DNA from: Euzebya pacifica
GTDB taxonomy: Bacteria > Actinomycetota > Nitriliruptoria > Euzebyales > Euzebyaceae
NCBI RefSeq assembly: GCF_003344865.1
Contig: NZ_CP031165.1
Span: 3,973,910 to 4,037,909 of the forward strand
DNA length: 64,000 nucleotides
Direction of reading: 5' to 3'
Numbering within the stretch: position 1 is the first letter of the stretch; every line of letters begins with the position of its first letter. Both the position numbers and the translations under genes were made by a program. The notes beneath the pieces are model-generated. The model was given only the letters and a program-made list of their open reading frames with translations, did no database searches and was not told where the DNA came from. This document shows, one piece after another, positions 16,406 through 25,325 of this stretch.

Positions 16406-18298
16406 TCAGGCGACCGGGTCGCCCCGTACCCAGGCCTGCACGTCGCGGCTGCCGTACTGCTGGTCGGCGGTGGTGATGACCAGCAGGTCGCCCACCAGCA
16501 GGCGGGTGCTGCCACGCGGGACCAGCACGCGGTCGCCACGCACGATCGCCGAGACCAGCAGCCCCTCGGGCACGCCGCTGTCGCTCAGCAGCCGTCCGGC
16601 GACCGAGGAGTCGGCGTCCACGACGACCTCGGCGACGTCCACGCCAGCGTCCTCCAGCGGCATGATCTCCACCGACCCGCTGGGCCCCTCCTGCGCCGGC
16701 AGCCCCAGCCTGCGGATCACCGGCATGGCGGTCAGCCCCTGCACGAGCGCCGAGGTCAGCACGACGAAGAACACCACGTCGAAGACGACCGCTGCCTCGG
16801 GCAGGCCGCTGGAGAACGCCAGGGTGGCCAGGACGATGGGGACGGCACCCCGCAGGCCCAGCCACGACACCGCAGCCATCTCCCGCAGGGACATGTCGAA
16901 CCAGGTCAACGACAGCCACACGGCAAGGGGCCGGGCGACGAACACGAGCACGGCGCTGACCGCCAGCGCCGTCCCGGCCACAGCGGACAGCTCGCCCGGC
17001 GAGACCAGCAGGCCGAGCAGCAGGAACAGCCCGACCTCGGCCCCCGAGGACAGCGCGCCGACGAACAGCTGGACCGAACGACGGCGACGGGGGGCCTCAC
17101 CGGCCAGGACGATGCCGGCGAGGTAGACGGCCAGGAAGCCGCTGGCGCCGACCGCGACCGCAGCCCCGTAGGCCAGTCCGGCCACGCCGAGCGCCAGCAC
17201 CGGGTACAGGCCGCCGGTGCCGAGGTCGACCCGACGCAGCAGCCACGCACCGGCCCAGCCGACCGCCGTGCCGACGGCCAGCGCCCCGATCAGCTGCAGC
17301 GCCCCGAAGCCGATCCAGGCCGACGCGGTCGAGGGGGCGTCCCACGACGACAGCAGGCCGACGGTCAGCAGGACCGCGATCGGATCGTTGACGCCGGACT
17401 CCAGCCGCAGGGCATCGGCGACCCGGTTGGGCACCTTGACCCGACGGAGCAGCGGAAGCACGGCGGCGGCGTCGGTCGAGGCGACGATCGCGCCGATCAA
17501 CCATGCCAGTCGGCTCGGCGCACCCAGCAGCCACATGGTGCCGATGGCGGTGACCCCCGCGGTGACGGCCACCCCGACGGTGCCCAGCGCCAACCCGGGG
17601 ATCAGCCCGCGGCGCAGCCGGTCGGCATCGGTGCCGAGTCCGCCGTCGAACAGGATGATCACCAGCGCCACGACACCGATGCTCTGGACCATCCCCGCGT
17701 CGGAGATGTTGACCAGCTCGAGCCCGTCGCTGCCGATGAGCATGCCCAGGCCGAGGAAGAGCAGCGCCCCGGGGATGGCCAGGCGGTTGCCGATGCCGGC
17801 GACCAGGATGCCGGCGACGAGCAGCGCCGCGCCGACCAGCAGCGGACGGTCGATGGCCAACGACACCTCGAGCAGGTGCTCGACCTGGTCCGGTTCGCTG
17901 CTGGTGATGACCGCCAGCAGGGTCCCGACGACCATCGTCCCGACGACGAGCACGGCCGTGGCGGCCAGCACGACACGCAGGGCACGCAGGCCGTCGTCGT
18001 CGGTGCGTCGCTGCAGCAACGCGTGCGCCGTGGCGAGCGCGACCAGCCCCAGCAGGACCGAGACGGCAAGCCTCCAGCCAGCGCCCAGCACCGGGCCGGG
18101 AGTGGTGGGACCCAGCGCCACGCCGACCCCCACGACGACCAACCCGGCCGCCGCCATCTTGACCGGATGGACGGCCTCGCGCGCAGCCCAGGCCAGCTCC
18201 TCCAGCAGCAGCCGTCCGAGGCCCGGACCACCGGGACGTCCGGTGCTCCCTTCTCGCCGAATCCCCTGCCGCAGCAGGGTGGCCCAGAACGCGTGCAT
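16406..18298 (-). CDS. NhaP2-like K+(Na+)/H+ antiporter with N-terminal membrane extension and RCK-C domain
   Basis: A 630-aa membrane protein. Residues about 170-545 form a CPA1-type antiporter core: IPGALLFLGLGMLIGSDG, VALVIILFDGGLGTD, GAIVASTDAAAVLPLLRR, RLESGVNDPIAVLLT and WLGLRGAVPIVLATLA. These include the conserved STD and ND pairs. Residues about 560-630 form a TrkA-C/RCK-C domain (SVAGRLLSDSGVPEGLLVSAIVRGDRVLVPRG), as in NhaP2/CvrA. Unusually, residues 45-165 add three or four extra spans. TAGTCT lies six bases before the ATG, so the start looks leaderless and the extension real. The gene is divergent from pfkA. Confidence 0.87.
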   Translation of the reverse strand: MHAFWATLLRQGIRREGSTGRPGGPGLGRLLLEELAWAAREAVHPVKMAAAGLVVVGVGVALGPTTPGPVLGAGWRLAVSVLLGLVALATAHALLQRRTDDDGLRALRVVLAATAVLVVGTMVVGTLLAVITSSEPDQVEHLLEVSLAIDRPLLVGAALLVAGILVAGIGNRLAIPGALLFLGLGMLIGSDGLELVNISDAGMVQSIGVVALVIILFDGGLGTDADRLRRGLIPGLALGTVGVAVTAGVTAIGTMWLLGAPSRLAWLIGAIVASTDAAAVLPLLRRVKVPNRVADALRLESGVNDPIAVLLTVGLLSSWDAPSTASAWIGFGALQLIGALAVGTAVGWAGAWLLRRVDLGTGGLYPVLALGVAGLAYGAAVAVGASGFLAVYLAGIVLAGEAPRRRRSVQLFVGALSSGAEVGLFLLLGLLVSPGELSAVAGTALAVSAVLVFVARPLAVWLSLTWFDMSLREMAAVSWLGLRGAVPIVLATLAFSSGLPEAAVVFDVVFFVVLTSALVQGLTAMPVIRRLGLPAQEGPSGSVEIMPLEDAGVDVAEVVVDADSSVAGRLLSDSGVPEGLLVSAIVRGDRVLVPRGSTRLLVGDLLVITTADQQYGSRDVQAWVRGDPVA

Positions 18299-18455
18299 GT
18301 TGACAGACTACGGATGCGCGACCGGCGCGTCCTGCGGTGTTGGTCGCCTCCCGGACTCCCCCGCACCCCGCCGGGACTGCCGACCGGTCGTCCACCGGTG
18401 GGCGCGACGGGGTGTACTACCGCTTCCCCGTCCGCCCGTCTAGGTTTGTGGTCTC

Positions 18456-19424
18456 ATGAAACGAATCGCCGTACTCACGTCCGGGGGCGACGCGCCCGGC
18501 ATGAACGCTGCCGTCCGCGGAGTCGTCCGCACCGCTGATGCGCTTGGGGTCCACACCCTCGGCGTGGAGTTCGGGTACCGGGGCCTGATCAAGGACCGGA
18601 TGCGCGAGCTGGATGCCCGCGCGGTGTCCGGCATCATCCAGCTGGGTGGCACGATCCTCGGCACCGCGAGGTCGGAGGAGTTCCGCACCCCCGAGGGACG
18701 CGCCAGGGCCGCGGCCAACCTGAAGGGCCGCGGGGTCGACGGGCTGGTCGTCATCGGCGGCGACGGGTCCTTCCACGGCGCCCAGGCGCTGAGCGACGAG
18801 CACGGCATCGCCTGCGTGGGCATCCCTGGCACCATCGACAACGACCTCGGCGGATCCGACTTCACCCTCGGGTTCGACACCGCGGTCAACGTGGCGCTGG
18901 AGGCCATCGACCGGATCCGTGACACCGCGTCCAGCCACGAGCGGCTGTTCTTCGTGGAGGTCATGGGCCGTCGGGCAGGGTGGCTGGCCCTCTACGCCGG
19001 CCTGGCGGGCGGCGCGTCGGCGGTGCTGGTGCCCGAGCGTCCCACCGACATCGAAGCCGTCCGTGAACGCGTGCGTGGATCGTTCGAGATGGGCAAGACG
19101 TTCTGCATCGTCGTCGTGGCCGAGGGCGACGACGCCGGCGGCGCCTACGGCATCGCCAACGGGGTGGTGGAGGGGACCTCGCTGGACTCCCGCGTGACCG
19201 TGCTCGGCCACGTGCAGCGTGGAGGCCCGCCCACGATGCGCGACCGTGTCCTCGGTGCCCGGCTGGGCCACGCGGCGGTCAAGGCGCTGCTGGAGGGGCA
19301 GGACCAGATCATGGTCGGCGAACGGTCGGGGCAGATCATCCGCACCTCCCTGGAGACCGCCTGGACCGACAACGACCACGACGCCGGTCCCCTGCTGGAG
19401 CTCATCGACCTGCTGGCCCGCTGA
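18456..19424 (+). CDS. pfkA: ATP-dependent 6-phosphofructokinase
   Basis: A 322-aa glycolytic enzyme converting fructose-6-phosphate to fructose-1,6-bisphosphate. RIAVLTSGGDAPGMNAAVRG is the N-terminal nucleotide-binding block. GGDGSF (near residues 101-106) carries Gly where PPi-dependent enzymes have Asp, pointing to ATP as phosphoryl donor. GIPGTIDNDLGGSDFTLGFDTA holds the catalytic TIDND motif, and EVMGRRAGWLAL binds the sugar phosphate. TAGGTT (18441-18446) lies nine bases before the ATG. Its TGA is immediately followed by the convergent cyclase stop codon (TGATCA). Confidence 0.95.
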   Translation: MKRIAVLTSGGDAPGMNAAVRGVVRTADALGVHTLGVEFGYRGLIKDRMRELDARAVSGIIQLGGTILGTARSEEFRTPEGRARAAANLKGRGVDGLVVIGGDGSFHGAQALSDEHGIACVGIPGTIDNDLGGSDFTLGFDTAVNVALEAIDRIRDTASSHERLFFVEVMGRRAGWLALYAGLAGGASAVLVPERPTDIEAVRERVRGSFEMGKTFCIVVVAEGDDAGGAYGIANGVVEGTSLDSRVTVLGHVQRGGPPTMRDRVLGARLGHAAVKALLEGQDQIMVGERSGQIIRTSLETAWTDNDHDAGPLLELIDLLAR

Positions 19425-20204
19425 TCACGAGCGCCGGGGGCCCGTCGGTCGGCTGCGGCCCGGCTGGAGGACGACCCGCCGGAGGGGTTGGCGGCCGGGC
19501 AGTCCCTTGAGGCGGACCCGACCGGCGGGCTGGAAGGCCACCCCGTCGATGTCGCCGGCGTGGTCGACCACGGCCTCCGACACGAGGGTCTCCGTGCCCT
19601 TCGCCCGGTCGGCGATGCGGGCAGCGCGCACGACTTCGGTGCCGTAGAAGTCCCCGCCCCGCCCGACGACCTCGCCGCAGTGAACCCCGATCCGCGCCGG
19701 CAACGGCACGCCGATGCGGGGGTTGGCGGCCAGGGCCTCCTGCAGGCCGACCGCCGCGCGGACCGCGGCCGCCGGATCGCGGAAGACGGCCATGAACCCG
19801 TCCCCGGCGGTCTTGACGATCCGGCCGCGGTGCTGGGCGACGACCTCGCTGGAGACGTGCTCGTGGACCCGCAGGACCTCGGCCCAGCGGTCGTCACCGA
19901 GCTCGACGTTCAGCCGAGTCGAGCCCTCGATGTCGCAGAACAGCAGGGTCACCACGCCGTCGTCCTCACGGGCGCCGGCGACCTGCACGAGCGTGCGCAG
20001 GGCCCCGCTGACGGTGCCGGCCAGCAGGTCGACGGAGCCCGACAGGACCTGACCGAGCAACGTGCTGCGGTCATTGTCCTCCTCCGGCTCCGGAGCCGAG
20101 TAGGCCTCGGCGAGGGCAGCGTCGCGGCGTCGGCGAAGCCGGGCACCGACCGCGACGAGGCCGGCCACGAGGACCCCACCCACGACCGCGGCCAGCACCT
20201 CCAC
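19425..20204 (-). CDS. Membrane-anchored class III adenylate/guanylate cyclase
   Basis: A 259-aa protein. One N-terminal span (residues 2-22, VLAAVVGGVLVAGLVAVG) is followed by RRRR and a linker. The catalytic domain begins near residue 83: TLLFCDIEGSTRLNVELGDDRW has the first metal Asp, and VKTAGDGFMAVF has the second metal Asp. VVRAARIADRAKG is the dimer-interface block with the transition-state Asn position occupied by Ala-Arg residues, so activity needs testing. The GTG start lies two bases after the ndh stop, so it belongs to the leuB-ilvE-ndh run. Short-chain cyclases of this type usually make cAMP. Confidence 0.8.
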   Translation of the reverse strand: MEVLAAVVGGVLVAGLVAVGARLRRRRDAALAEAYSAPEPEEDNDRSTLLGQVLSGSVDLLAGTVSGALRTLVQVAGAREDDGVVTLLFCDIEGSTRLNVELGDDRWAEVLRVHEHVSSEVVAQHRGRIVKTAGDGFMAVFRDPAAAVRAAVGLQEALAANPRIGVPLPARIGVHCGEVVGRGGDFYGTEVVRAARIADRAKGTETLVSEAVVDHAGDIDGVAFQPAGRVRLKGLPGRQPLRRVVLQPGRSRPTGPRRS

Positions 20205-20206
20205 GG

Positions 20207-21571
20207 TCAGCCGGCTGCCCGCTCTGACGCGTCGTGGGGCGCCTCCGGCGCTCCGTCACCGCGCCCCTGCGGGGCCCCGTCATCGCGCGCCTCCGGCGCT
20301 CCGTCACCGCGCCCCTGCGGGGCGACCACCCCGTGGACCACCCTCGCCGCGCGGTCCCACGTCAGGTAGTTCCAGGCCCAGTTGACCAGCACGCTGATGC
20401 GGTTGCGGAAGCCGATCAGGAAGTAGATGTGCAGCACCAGCCACGCCAGCCACGCCAGGGTGCCGCCGAAGCGGATGCCGCCGGGGACCTGGGCGACGGC
20501 CGCGCCGCGTCCGATGGTGGCCATCGACCCCTTGTCGGTGTAGCGGAACACCGGTGGCTTGCGACCCTCGGCCACGGCGTCCATGACCTTGGCGACGTGC
20601 CGTCCCTGCTGCATCGCGACAGGGGCCAGCTGCGGCAACAGCTCCCCCTTCTTGTCCGTAGCGGCAGCCAGGTCGCCGATGACGAAGACGTTGGGACGGT
20701 CCGGGACGCGCAGGCTGCCGTCGACCACGATGCGACCGGCCTTGCCGGTCTCCAGGCCGAGCATCCTCCCCAGCGGTTCGGCTTCGACCCCGGCGGCCCA
20801 CACGCAGGTCGCCGCCGACAGGAACGTCCCGTCGTCCAGCAGGACCCCGTCGTCGGTGACCTCCTTGACCGAACGCCCCAGGTGCATCGTCACGCCACGC
20901 CGTTCCAGCTGGTCCACGGCGTGCTTGCGCAGCTTGGGGTGGAACGGCCCGAGCGGTTCGGGAGCCATCTCCACCAGCTCGACCTGTGCCCGGGTCAGGT
21001 CCAGCTCGGGGAAGTCCGCCCGCATGACGCGCGTGAACAGCTCCGACATGGCGCCCGCCATCTCGATCCCCGTCGGACCACCCCCGACGACGACGATCGA
21101 CAACGCGCCGTCGTCGACCAGCTCGGGCCGAACGGCACACCGCTCGAACTGCTCCAGCATGTGCTGGCGGATGGCCATGGCGTCGTTGAGGCTCTTCAGC
21201 CCGAAGGCGTGCTCGGCGACCCCCGTGATGCCGAAGTCGGCGGTCCGTGCCCCAGCGGCGAGCACCAGCGTGTCGTAGGGGATGTCCCGGCCACCGGCGG
21301 TGTGCAGCACCCGGGCGTCGAGGTCGGCCCCGACGATGTCGGCGGCGGTGAACCGCACCCCGCGTTCCTTGCGGACGATCCCGCGAACGGCGTAGGCGAT
21401 GTCGGAGGGTTCCAGGCCGGCCGTCGCCACCTGGTACAGCAACGGCTGGAAGAGATGGTGGTTGCGGCGATCGACGACCTCGACCTCGACGTCGGGTCCG
21501 GCAAGGGCGCGGGCAGCCGACAGGCCACCGAACCCGGCACCGACGATCACGACACGGCGGGTGACACCCAT
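20207..21571 (-). CDS. ndh: Type II NADH:quinone oxidoreductase
   Basis: A 454-aa single-subunit flavoprotein passing electrons from NADH to membrane quinones without proton pumping. Two Rossmann motifs are visible: VVIVGAGFGGLSAARAL (FAD) and LSIVVVGGGPTGIEMAGAMSE (NADH). NVFVIGDLAA is the second FAD site. WLAWLVLHIYFLIGFRNRISVL near the C-terminus is the membrane-binding helix characteristic of NDH-2. A Gly/Asp/Ala-rich tail made of a 16-residue repeat ends the protein. Start MGVTRRVVIVG has AGGAGG nine bases upstream; the longer open frame runs antisense to ilvE and is rejected. It follows ilvE by 34 bases. Confidence 0.92.
   Translation of the reverse strand: MGVTRRVVIVGAGFGGLSAARALAGPDVEVEVVDRRNHHLFQPLLYQVATAGLEPSDIAYAVRGIVRKERGVRFTAADIVGADLDARVLHTAGGRDIPYDTLVLAAGARTADFGITGVAEHAFGLKSLNDAMAIRQHMLEQFERCAVRPELVDDGALSIVVVGGGPTGIEMAGAMSELFTRVMRADFPELDLTRAQVELVEMAPEPLGPFHPKLRKHAVDQLERRGVTMHLGRSVKEVTDDGVLLDDGTFLSAATCVWAAGVEAEPLGRMLGLETGKAGRIVVDGSLRVPDRPNVFVIGDLAAATDKKGELLPQLAPVAMQQGRHVAKVMDAVAEGRKPPVFRYTDKGSMATIGRGAAVAQVPGGIRFGGTLAWLAWLVLHIYFLIGFRNRISVLVNWAWNYLTWDRAARVVHGVVAPQGRGDGAPEARDDGAPQGRGDGAPEAPHDASERAAG
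20239..20323. repeat. 48-bp direct repeat in the 3' end of ndh
   Basis: The sequence starting GCGCCTCCGGCGCTCCGTCA occurs at 20239 and again at 20287 (period 48), each copy running to a GCGCCCCTGCGGGGC hairpin. It is in frame and gives two copies of a 16-residue GRGDGAPEA-type unit in the C-terminal tail of NDH-2. Confidence 0.75.
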
Positions 21572-21605
21572 CTTGTGAATCCTCCTGCTGGCGGTGAGCC
21601 CCCCG

Positions 21606-22529
21606 TCACCGCTGGCTGACGTAGTCGAGCATGTGGTCGTACTTGGGTTCCCTTCCCCGTACGACGCTGAAGAACACGTCCTGCAGCTGCTTGGTGATGG
21701 GACCGGGGGGACCGATGACGCGGTCGTCGACGGACCGGATCGGCACGATCTCGGCTGCCGTGCCGGTGAAGAACGCCTCGTCGGCGGTGTAGAGGTCCTG
21801 CCGCAGCAGCGGGGTCTGCTCGACCGGGATGTCACGATCGCGGGCCAGGTCGAGGATCGCCGCACGCGTGATGCCCGGCAGCACGCCCTCGCTGGTCGGT
21901 GGGGTGACCAGCACGCCGTCACGGACGACGAAGACGTTCTCGCCCGAGCCCTCGGCGACACGGCCGTGCTCGTTGAGCATGATCGCCTCGTCGTACCCGG
22001 CCTTGACCGCTTCCATCTTGGCCAGCGAGCTGTTGACGTAGACCCCCGAGGCCTTGGTGCCCGTCGGGATGATGTTGGCTCCCATGCGCTGCCACGACGA
22101 CACCTTCGCGCGCACGCCGTTCTTGATGCCCTCCTCGCCCAGGTAGGCGCCCCACGGCCAGACGGCGATCATGACGCGGACCTGCGACGGCATCGGGTTC
22201 AGCCCCATCTCGCCGTAACCGAGGTAGGCCAGCGGGCGGATGTAGTAGCTGTCCTGCCCGTTGACCCGGCACAGGTCACGCGACCCCTCCAGGATCTCGT
22301 CGGGCGAGTACGGGATCTGCATGCTCAGCACCTGCGCCGAGCGGTACAGCCGCTCGACGTGGGCACGATGCTGGAAGATCGCCGGGCCGCGGTCGGTGGC
22401 GTAGGCCCGCATGCCCTCGAAGACCGCCCAGCCGTAGTGCAGGGACGGGGTCAGCACGTGGATGGTCGCGTCGTCCCAGTCGACGAGCTCGCCGTCCATC
22501 CAGATCTTCGACATCTTCGGTACGGGCAT
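21606..22529 (-). CDS. ilvE: Branched-chain amino acid aminotransferase
   Basis: A 307-aa PLP enzyme of fold type IV that makes Leu, Ile and Val from their 2-oxo acids. Family blocks: MDGELVDWDDATIHVLTPSLHYG, VFEGMRAY, YYIRPLAYLGYGEMGLNP, the PLP Lys in PTGTKASGVYVNSSLAK, EAIMLNEHGRVAEGSGENVFVV (the aminotransferase class IV signature), and EAFFTGTAAEIVPI. Length matches the group I enzyme. A GAGGGA ribosome site precedes MPVPKM. It starts 68 bases downstream of leuB on the same strand and is followed by ndh, so it is probably cotranscribed with both. Confidence 0.94.
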   Translation of the reverse strand: MPVPKMSKIWMDGELVDWDDATIHVLTPSLHYGWAVFEGMRAYATDRGPAIFQHRAHVERLYRSAQVLSMQIPYSPDEILEGSRDLCRVNGQDSYYIRPLAYLGYGEMGLNPMPSQVRVMIAVWPWGAYLGEEGIKNGVRAKVSSWQRMGANIIPTGTKASGVYVNSSLAKMEAVKAGYDEAIMLNEHGRVAEGSGENVFVVRDGVLVTPPTSEGVLPGITRAAILDLARDRDIPVEQTPLLRQDLYTADEAFFTGTAAEIVPIRSVDDRVIGPPGPITKQLQDVFFSVVRGREPKYDHMLDYVSQR

Positions 22530-22597
22530 GGGTCCCTCTGTGCTCGGTGGCGTCGGGCCGAATCCTAGTGGCCCGCCACGGTGGCGGGGTGGCTGGA

Positions 22598-23659
22598 TCA
22601 GCCGGCCACGATGGCGGCGATGCGGTCGCCGAGCTCGTCGGTGGACCCGCCCATGTCGGGGCCGCCCATGGCCGTCATGGTCGTGAGGACCTCAGCGGCC
22701 GCGTCCTCGACGGCGCGGGCAGCGTCGGCGTGGTCCAGGTGGTCCAGCGCCATCGACAGCGACAGCACCGCGGCGACCGGGTTGGCCCAGCCCTTGCCGG
22801 CGATGTCGGGCGCCGAACCGTGGACCGGCTCGAACATCGACGGGTGCGCGCCGGTGGGGTTGAGGTTGCCGCTGGCCGCAAGGCCCAGGCCGCCCTGCAC
22901 GGCCGCGCCGAGGTCGGTGACGATGTCGCCGAACAGGTTGTCGGTGACGACGACATCGAACCGCTCGGGGGTCGTGACCATGTACAGGCACATCGCGTCG
23001 ACGTGCACGTAGTCGCGCTCGACGTCGGGGAAGTCGGCCTCACCGACCTCGGTGAAGGTCCGCATCCACAGGTCCCCGGCGAAGTTCAGCACGTTGGTCT
23101 TGTGCACCAGGGTGAGGTGGTTGCGGCGGTTCTGGGCGCGGGCGAACGCATCGCGGATGACCCGCTCGACGCCGTGGCGGGTGTTGAGGGACTCCTGGGT
23201 GGCGACCTCGGCCCCGGTGCCGTGGAACAACGACCCACCGGCGCCGACGTACATGCCCTCGGTGTTCTCGCGCACGATGACCATGTCGCAGCGGTCCGGC
23301 GTCAGCCCGGCGATCGGCGTGGGGACGCCGGGGAGCAGCTTGACGGGCCGCAGGTTGACGAACTGGTCGAAGGCGAAGCGCAGCTTCAGCAGCAGCCCCC
23401 GCTCGAGCACGCCCGGCGGCACCTCGGGCGTGCCGACGGCACCGAGGAGGATCGCATCGGCCTCGTCGAGCTCGGCCATGACCGAGTCGGGCAGCACCTC
23501 GCCGCTGGCGAGGTAGCGGCGTCCGCCGAGGTCGTACTCGGTGCGGGTGGTGGAGAAGCCGAAGCGCTGCTCGGCAGCGTCGAGGACCTTGAGTGCCTGG
23601 GCGGTGACCTCGGGGCCGACCCCGTCGCCGCCGATGATGGCCAGATGGTGTGTCGTCAT
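22598..23659 (-). CDS. leuB: 3-isopropylmalate dehydrogenase
   Basis: A 353-aa NAD-dependent beta-decarboxylating dehydrogenase of leucine synthesis, also able to serve the citramalate route. [18 protein letters not shown] is the N-terminal block. LRPVKLLPG and [10 protein letters not shown] bind the substrate, [32 protein letters not shown] is the family signature, and [19 protein letters not shown] binds NAD. TAGGCT (23674-23669) lies nine bases before the ATG. Unlike leuA and leuCD, no leucine leader peptide precedes it. Confidence 0.94.
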   Translation of the reverse strand: MTTHHLAIIGGDGVGPEVTAQALKVLDAAEQRFGFSTTRTEYDLGGRRYLASGEVLPDSVMAELDEADAILLGAVGTPEVPPGVLERGLLLKLRFAFDQFVNLRPVKLLPGVPTPIAGLTPDRCDMVIVRENTEGMYVGAGGSLFHGTGAEVATQESLNTRHGVERVIRDAFARAQNRRNHLTLVHKTNVLNFAGDLWMRTFTEVGEADFPDVERDYVHVDAMCLYMVTTPERFDVVVTDNLFGDIVTDLGAAVQGGLGLAASGNLNPTGAHPSMFEPVHGSAPDIAGKGWANPVAAVLSLSMALDHLDHADAARAVEDAAAEVLTTMTAMGGPDMGGSTDELGDRIAAIVAG

Positions 23660-23756
23660 TGGCGACGCAGCCTAGCGGGCCACGGTCCGAAGCCCAGATC
23701 CGGCGGGCCGGCGACGGGGTCACCGCACCGACCGGATCCGGGCCGTCGGGTGGTGG

Positions 23757-25046
23757 TCAGCCGCGCAGGTTCTGCATGTTGTCGGCGCTGAAGCGCGACA
23801 CGCGCAGCGACCGGCCCGGGTCGCTGGATCCGCCGGGGGCGTTGTCCTGCTCGTAGTTGGGGTTGTGCCAGCCCTTGGCACCCTGCTGCCGGAAGAACCG
23901 CTGGTAGTCGATGTCGCTGGACGGATCGCCGAACGGGACCATGTCGTAGCCCCGACCGATTCCCTCGGGCTCGGCGTTCCGGTCGCCGTCCTTGGCGTGG
24001 TACAGCGGGATCCGCTTGGTGTTGGCGGCGGTGAAGGCGTGCGGGTCGAAGATCGACTCGCGACGGACGCCGTCCCAGTCGTAGTACCAGCGGTGCTCGT
24101 GCTGCGCGACGTGGGCCCAGAAGACGTCCAGCTCGATGGGGCAGCTCCGGTCGGTCATCGCCAGGTAGCGCTCCATCAGGCGGGTGCCGGACTCACCACG
24201 AACGATCTGCGGCGTGGCCAGCGGCGCGCCGGTCAGCCGGTCCTCGGTGACCTCCACCATCGGCCCGTCCTGAAGGAAGCTGTACGCGGGGCTGTGGTTG
24301 TGCGGGTAGATCGACACGCCCGTCGTCGCGGCGAGGTCGTTGAGGGCCAGCCACTTCTCCGCGGCCAGGTCCCACGCCTCGACGTTGCGGTTGTTGGGGC
24401 TGGCGCTGGTCGGGTCGCCACCGGTGCCGGTGTAGGGCATGCCGAGGATGCTGGCGACCTCCAGCTCGAGCATGAAGCGGTCGTGGTCGCCCTGGGTCAT
24501 GCCCCCGTTGGGGCCACCGGGCCAGGTGGAGGGGATGAAGCCGTGGCTGCCGATGGCCTCCAGTCCCGTGGCGTCCAGGAAGCTGCGGAGCGTCCGGGCG
24601 TGCTCCCGGTACGCCTCGAAGTTGGCGTAGTTGGGGTTGCTGCCGTTGCCGACGTTCGGGGCGCTGCCGCCGACGTTGTTGGGGTGCTGGTTGTAGCCGG
24701 CGAACTCGACCTGCCGGAACCCTGCGGCGGCGAGGAACTCGAACACCTCGAGGAAGCCGCCGGGCAGCGGGACGAGGGGACCGAGGTCGTTGGGGTCGTC
24801 GGGGTAGTCGGGCCCGCCGACGTAGCCCATGGTCGGGTTGGGGTTGTCGTGCACGCCCCAGCGGCTGATGGCGTCGCGCTGGGTGTAGAGGATCGTGCCG
24901 ACCCTGGGCGGCGGGATCAGGCGACCGTTGCCGCCCCTGGACTGGACCTGTGCGAGCGCACCCGTCGGGGCGAGGGCGGCGACCATCAGGCTGCCGGCCC
25001 CCAGCCCGAGGAAGCGACGACGGTCGAGGTGGACGTTGTGGACCAT
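23757..25046 (-). CDS. Tat-exported TIM-barrel protein, sugar-phosphate isomerase/epimerase-like
   Basis: A 429-aa protein with a twin-arginine signal (HLDRRRFLGLGAGSLMVAALAPTGALAQ). The mature part resembles xylose-isomerase-like TIM barrels: FEFLAAAGFRQVEFAGYNQ, GLEAIGSHGFIP, IYPHNHSPAY with a His-rich active-site strand, and CPIELDVFWAHVA and LYHAKDG supplying acidic and His metal ligands. Exported members occur in many Gram-positive and Planctomycetes genomes with largely unknown substrates. The start MVHNVHL was chosen because it puts RR at the N-terminus; the longer frame adds 53 residues of non-protein-like sequence. Confidence 0.8.
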   Translation of the reverse strand: MVHNVHLDRRRFLGLGAGSLMVAALAPTGALAQVQSRGGNGRLIPPPRVGTILYTQRDAISRWGVHDNPNPTMGYVGGPDYPDDPNDLGPLVPLPGGFLEVFEFLAAAGFRQVEFAGYNQHPNNVGGSAPNVGNGSNPNYANFEAYREHARTLRSFLDATGLEAIGSHGFIPSTWPGGPNGGMTQGDHDRFMLELEVASILGMPYTGTGGDPTSASPNNRNVEAWDLAAEKWLALNDLAATTGVSIYPHNHSPAYSFLQDGPMVEVTEDRLTGAPLATPQIVRGESGTRLMERYLAMTDRSCPIELDVFWAHVAQHEHRWYYDWDGVRRESIFDPHAFTAANTKRIPLYHAKDGDRNAEPEGIGRGYDMVPFGDPSSDIDYQRFFRQQGAKGWHNPNYEQDNAPGGSSDPGRSLRVSRFSADNMQNLRG

Positions 25047-25201
25047 GGCGGGTTGCTCCGTTCGGCTCGAGGGATCCGCGGTGTCGGCGCACGACGAACA
25101 AGGGTCGGTCGACGACCAGCGGGACTGCGTCACGACAGTCGTCCGGGGCTCGGCGGAGCCCCTTCGGCGGTTTCCCCATTCAACGAATGTCGCTTGCGGC
25201 A

Positions 25202-25230
25202 ACAATCGAAGGTTCGACGCCTGCTGTCAA
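25202..25230 (-). promoter_or_regulatory. Candidate sigma-70-type promoter of the Tat-exported gene
   Basis: On the minus strand TTGACA (25230-25225), a 17-bp spacer, then GATTGT (25207-25202), in the most A/T-rich part of the gap 25047-25325. It leaves about 150 bases of leader before the ATG at 25046. No other gene is seen in the gap. Confidence 0.45.
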
Positions 25231-25325
25231 CCGTTTGTTTGGATTCCAGCCATGGGGGGTGGTCCGACGGTCCCCCGCGGGTATGACGAGGGCTGGCAGG
25301 ATGGTCCCCGAAAGGAGCCAACCCC

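Noticed and set aside
20207-21961. 584-aa version of the NADH dehydrogenase
   Set aside because: The extension is antisense to ilvE; MGVTRRVVIVG has AGGAGG upstream and starts directly at the FAD motif.
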